Origin: an uncultured Bacteroides sp.
GTDB lineage: Bacteria > Bacteroidota > Bacteroidia > Bacteroidales > Bacteroidaceae
Length of the DNA stretch: 64,000 nucleotides
NCBI GenBank assembly: GCA_949294185.1
Contig: CASFGA010000004.1
Location: 62,001 to 126,000, forward strand
Direction of reading: 5' to 3'
Numbering within the stretch: position 1 is the first letter of the stretch; the number at the start of each line of letters is the position of its first letter. A program made the position numbers and the translations under genes. The notes under the pieces are model-generated. The model ran no database searches. It had not been told where the DNA came from and saw nothing but the letters and a program-made list of their open reading frames with translations. Positions 62,267-64,000 of the stretch are shown in pieces.

Positions 62267-63187
62267 ATGAAAGTATTGGTTGCAACCGAAAAGCCGTTTG
62301 CCAAGATTGCTGTAGACGGAATCCGTAGAGTAATGGAAGATGCAGGCTATGAATTGGCGTTGCTTGAGAAATATACAGATAAAGCTCAGTTGCTGGATGC
62401 GATAAAGGATGCTGATGCTGTCATTGTTCGCAGTGACATTATCGATAAAGAAGTGCTTGATGCCGCAAAAGAGCTTAAGATTGTGGTGCGTGCGGGTGCA
62501 GGATATGATAATGTGGACCTTGAAGCGGCTACGGCTCACGGTGTATGCGTGATGAATACTCCGGGACAAAACTCGAATGCTGTGGCGGAGCTCGCTTTTG
62601 GACTGATGGTTATGGCGGTACGTAATTTCTACGATGGAAAGTCGGGCACGGAATTGATGGGTAAGAAGTTGGGTATTCATGCTTATGGCAATGTAGGCCG
62701 CAATGTTGCCCGTATTGCCAAGGGGGTCGGCATGGAGATTTATGCGTATGATGCCTATTGCCCGAAAGAAGTGATGGAGGCAGACGGCATTGTCCCGGTG
62801 GATTCGGCTGAGGCTTTGTATGAAACCTGCAACGTTGTGTCCCTCCATATTCCCGCTACGGCAGAGACTAAAGGTTCCATTGATTATGAACTGGTGAATC
62901 GTATGCCGAAAGGCGGACTGTTGGTCAATACCGCCCGTAAGGAAGTGATTAATGAAGCTGATTTGCTTCGCTTGATGCACGACCGTCCGGACTTGAAATA
63001 TGTGACGGACATTATGCCGGTACATCATGCCGAATTTGTTGAACAGTGTCCGGGCCGTTACTTCTCTACACCGAAAAAGATGGGAGCGCAGACCGCTGAG
63101 GCCAATATCAATGCCGGTATTGCTGCTGCCCGACAGATTGTAGGTTTCTTGAGAGACGGATGCGAGAAGTTCCGTGTAAACAAATAG
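62267..63187 (+). CDS. serA: D-3-phosphoglycerate dehydrogenase, short form
   Basis: 306 residues, oxidising 3-phosphoglycerate to 3-phosphohydroxypyruvate. NAD-binding motif HAYGNVGRNVARIA near 143-156; catalytic region with Arg (VVRAGAGYDNVDLEAAT) and the late MPVHHAEF histidine. It lacks the C-terminal ACT or intervening domain of the Escherichia coli enzyme, so feedback inhibition by serine through ACT is not expected. Co-transcribed with serC. Confidence 0.94.
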   Translation: MKVLVATEKPFAKIAVDGIRRVMEDAGYELALLEKYTDKAQLLDAIKDADAVIVRSDIIDKEVLDAAKELKIVVRAGAGYDNVDLEAATAHGVCVMNTPGQNSNAVAELAFGLMVMAVRNFYDGKSGTELMGKKLGIHAYGNVGRNVARIAKGVGMEIYAYDAYCPKEVMEADGIVPVDSAEALYETCNVVSLHIPATAETKGSIDYELVNRMPKGGLLVNTARKEVINEADLLRLMHDRPDLKYVTDIMPVHHAEFVEQCPGRYFSTPKKMGAQTAEANINAGIAAARQIVGFLRDGCEKFRVNK

Positions 63188-63221
63188 AATAAGTTAGGTA
63201 TTGATTGCTTTTCTATCATTG

Positions 63222-63259
63222 AAAGTAAAGAATCTGCCTTTGCACAGATTCTTTACTTT
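63222..63259 (+). terminator. Intrinsic terminator after serC-serA
   Basis: AAAGTAAAGAATCTG (63222-63236) pairs exactly with 63245-63259 over 15 positions around an 8-base loop. The right arm ends in TTTT followed by ATAATAG. Confidence 0.8.
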
Positions 63260-63288
63260 TATAATAGAGAGAGAATATAATTATACCT

Positions 63289-63645
63289 ATGAGTACCTTT
63301 GTTAAAATTTTGATAGGCTTTGTCTTGGGTGTGGCTTTTGTTGTCTTTTCAAGGAAAGGACATATGGACTTTCCCATGGAGAAGCCTGTCGCTTCATCAG
63401 AACCCGAACGTGTTATTCAGGCATTTGAGCTTTCTACGAAGAATGGCATAAAGAAACTGCATACTTACATGTCCAAGGATTCCGTGCAGATATTGATGGG
63501 ACGTCCTGACGCGACAGATGTAAGAGCTGTTTATTCGACTGTTTATGAAGTTTGGAAATACAAGGGTCGAAATATGCTCATGGATGAATTTACCTTAAAA
63601 TTTGAAAATGGAGAGTTGATGTCTGTCGACCAGTATGTTGAATAA
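63289..63645 (+). CDS. Small membrane-anchored protein, possibly BamE/SmpA-like
   Basis: 118 residues. The N-terminal hydrophobic segment (about 4-21) is an uncleaved anchor or signal. The soluble part has the order seen in SmpA/BamE-like folds: a helix with SVQILMGRPDATDV, then YEVWKYKGRN and FTLKFENGELMSVDQ strands. The likeness is to a fold, not a specific function. It lies between the serA terminator and the DUF1015-type gene. Confidence 0.7.
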   Translation: MSTFVKILIGFVLGVAFVVFSRKGHMDFPMEKPVASSEPERVIQAFELSTKNGIKKLHTYMSKDSVQILMGRPDATDVRAVYSTVYEVWKYKGRNMLMDEFTLKFENGELMSVDQYVE

Positions 63646-63686
63646 CGGGGAATGACAAGAAGAAAAACATTAAATCTTGGATATAT

Positions 63687-64000
63687 ATGGTAAAGATAAA
63701 ACCTTTTAAGGGGATACGGCCTCCGAAAGAATTGGTGGAGCAAGTGGCGTCGCGTCCTTATGATGTGTTGAATTCTGCCGAAGCACGTGAAGAGGCGGAA
63801 GGAAACGAGAAGTCGCTCTATCATATCATCAAGCCTGAAATAGATTTTCCCGTGGGGACGGATGAACATGATCCGCGTGTATATGAAAAGGCTGCGGAGA
63901 ACTTCCGGAAGTTTCAGGAGAAAGGATGGCTTGTGCAGGATGAAAAAAGCTGTTATTATGTATATGCCCAGACCATGAACGGCAAGACGCAATATGGTTT
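63687..64000 (+). CDS. DUF1015-type protein, N-terminal part (cut by window end)
   Basis: An open frame from ATG 63687 to the last base, 104 complete codons. MVKIKPFKGIRPPKELVEQV with SRPYDVLNSAEAREEA and SLYHIIKPEID is the typical opening of the DUF1015 family, which is commonly found next to serA/serC in Bacteroides. Function not established. The rest of the gene lies outside the window. Confidence 0.85.
   Translation, partial: MVKIKPFKGIRPPKELVEQVASRPYDVLNSAEAREEAEGNEKSLYHIIKPEIDFPVGTDEHDPRVYEKAAENFRKFQEKGWLVQDEKSCYYVYAQTMNGKTQYG

Overview
The window is bacterial and comes from Bacteroides or a very close relative. Evidence: candidate promoters of the Bacteroidota type (-7 element TAnnTTTG, several with TTTG about 20 bases upstream), a class III fructose-bisphosphatase, a TamL-type lipoprotein with an Omp85 barrel, a rubrerythrin with its rubredoxin domain first, the short serC-serA pair, and a large set of Bacteroidales lipoproteins and NVEALA-type peptides. 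I see no rRNA, tRNA, CRISPR array, transposase or phage gene.

Layout. 1-10557 (+) is one run of FtsX/MacB-type ABC permeases (one cut at the left edge plus four complete) sharing a single ATPase. 10672-11424 (-) is a SpoU/TrmH RNA methyltransferase, divergent from tamL (11533-13842). A small unknown gene follows, then an AspT/YidE-type transporter with fbp. rbr and a PerR/Fur-type regulator form a minus-strand oxidative-stress pair (17990-19024). nadE (19378-21315) is followed closely by the first beta-propeller lipoprotein.

The accessory region is 21352-42917. Two membrane-anchored winged-helix regulators (minus) lie divergent from a block containing four NVEALA-type secreted small proteins, ten lipoproteins of the 6-bladed beta-propeller/BF3164 kind (counting 21352-22425), a thioredoxin/DUF1573 lipoprotein, a transglutaminase-like lipoprotein, a dedicated signal peptidase I, a short lipoprotein ORF of 56 codons and an O-antigen-ligase/TPR membrane protein. 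It is followed by a tripartite RND export system with two tandem inner-membrane pumps (42971-51905). The NVEALA proteins share a leader, but their C-terminal parts are unrelated and contain cysteines, as in secreted-peptide precursor families. Three of the four NVEALA genes are separated from the next lipoprotein gene by a strong hairpin of unrelated sequence. My reading, which is inference, is a regulated cell-envelope system for secreted peptides and partner lipoproteins.

The right end is mostly housekeeping. Minus strand: phoH-purC-menG/ubiE-aroE-hydrolase, and a lysO exporter split into two overlapping genes behind a roughly 230-base leader that holds a 34-codon ORF and a hairpin. Plus strand: guaA, a DEAD-box helicase, serC-serA, a small membrane protein, and the start of a DUF1015-type gene cut by the window edge.

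All family names come from reading motifs and recalled family features. No database search was run.
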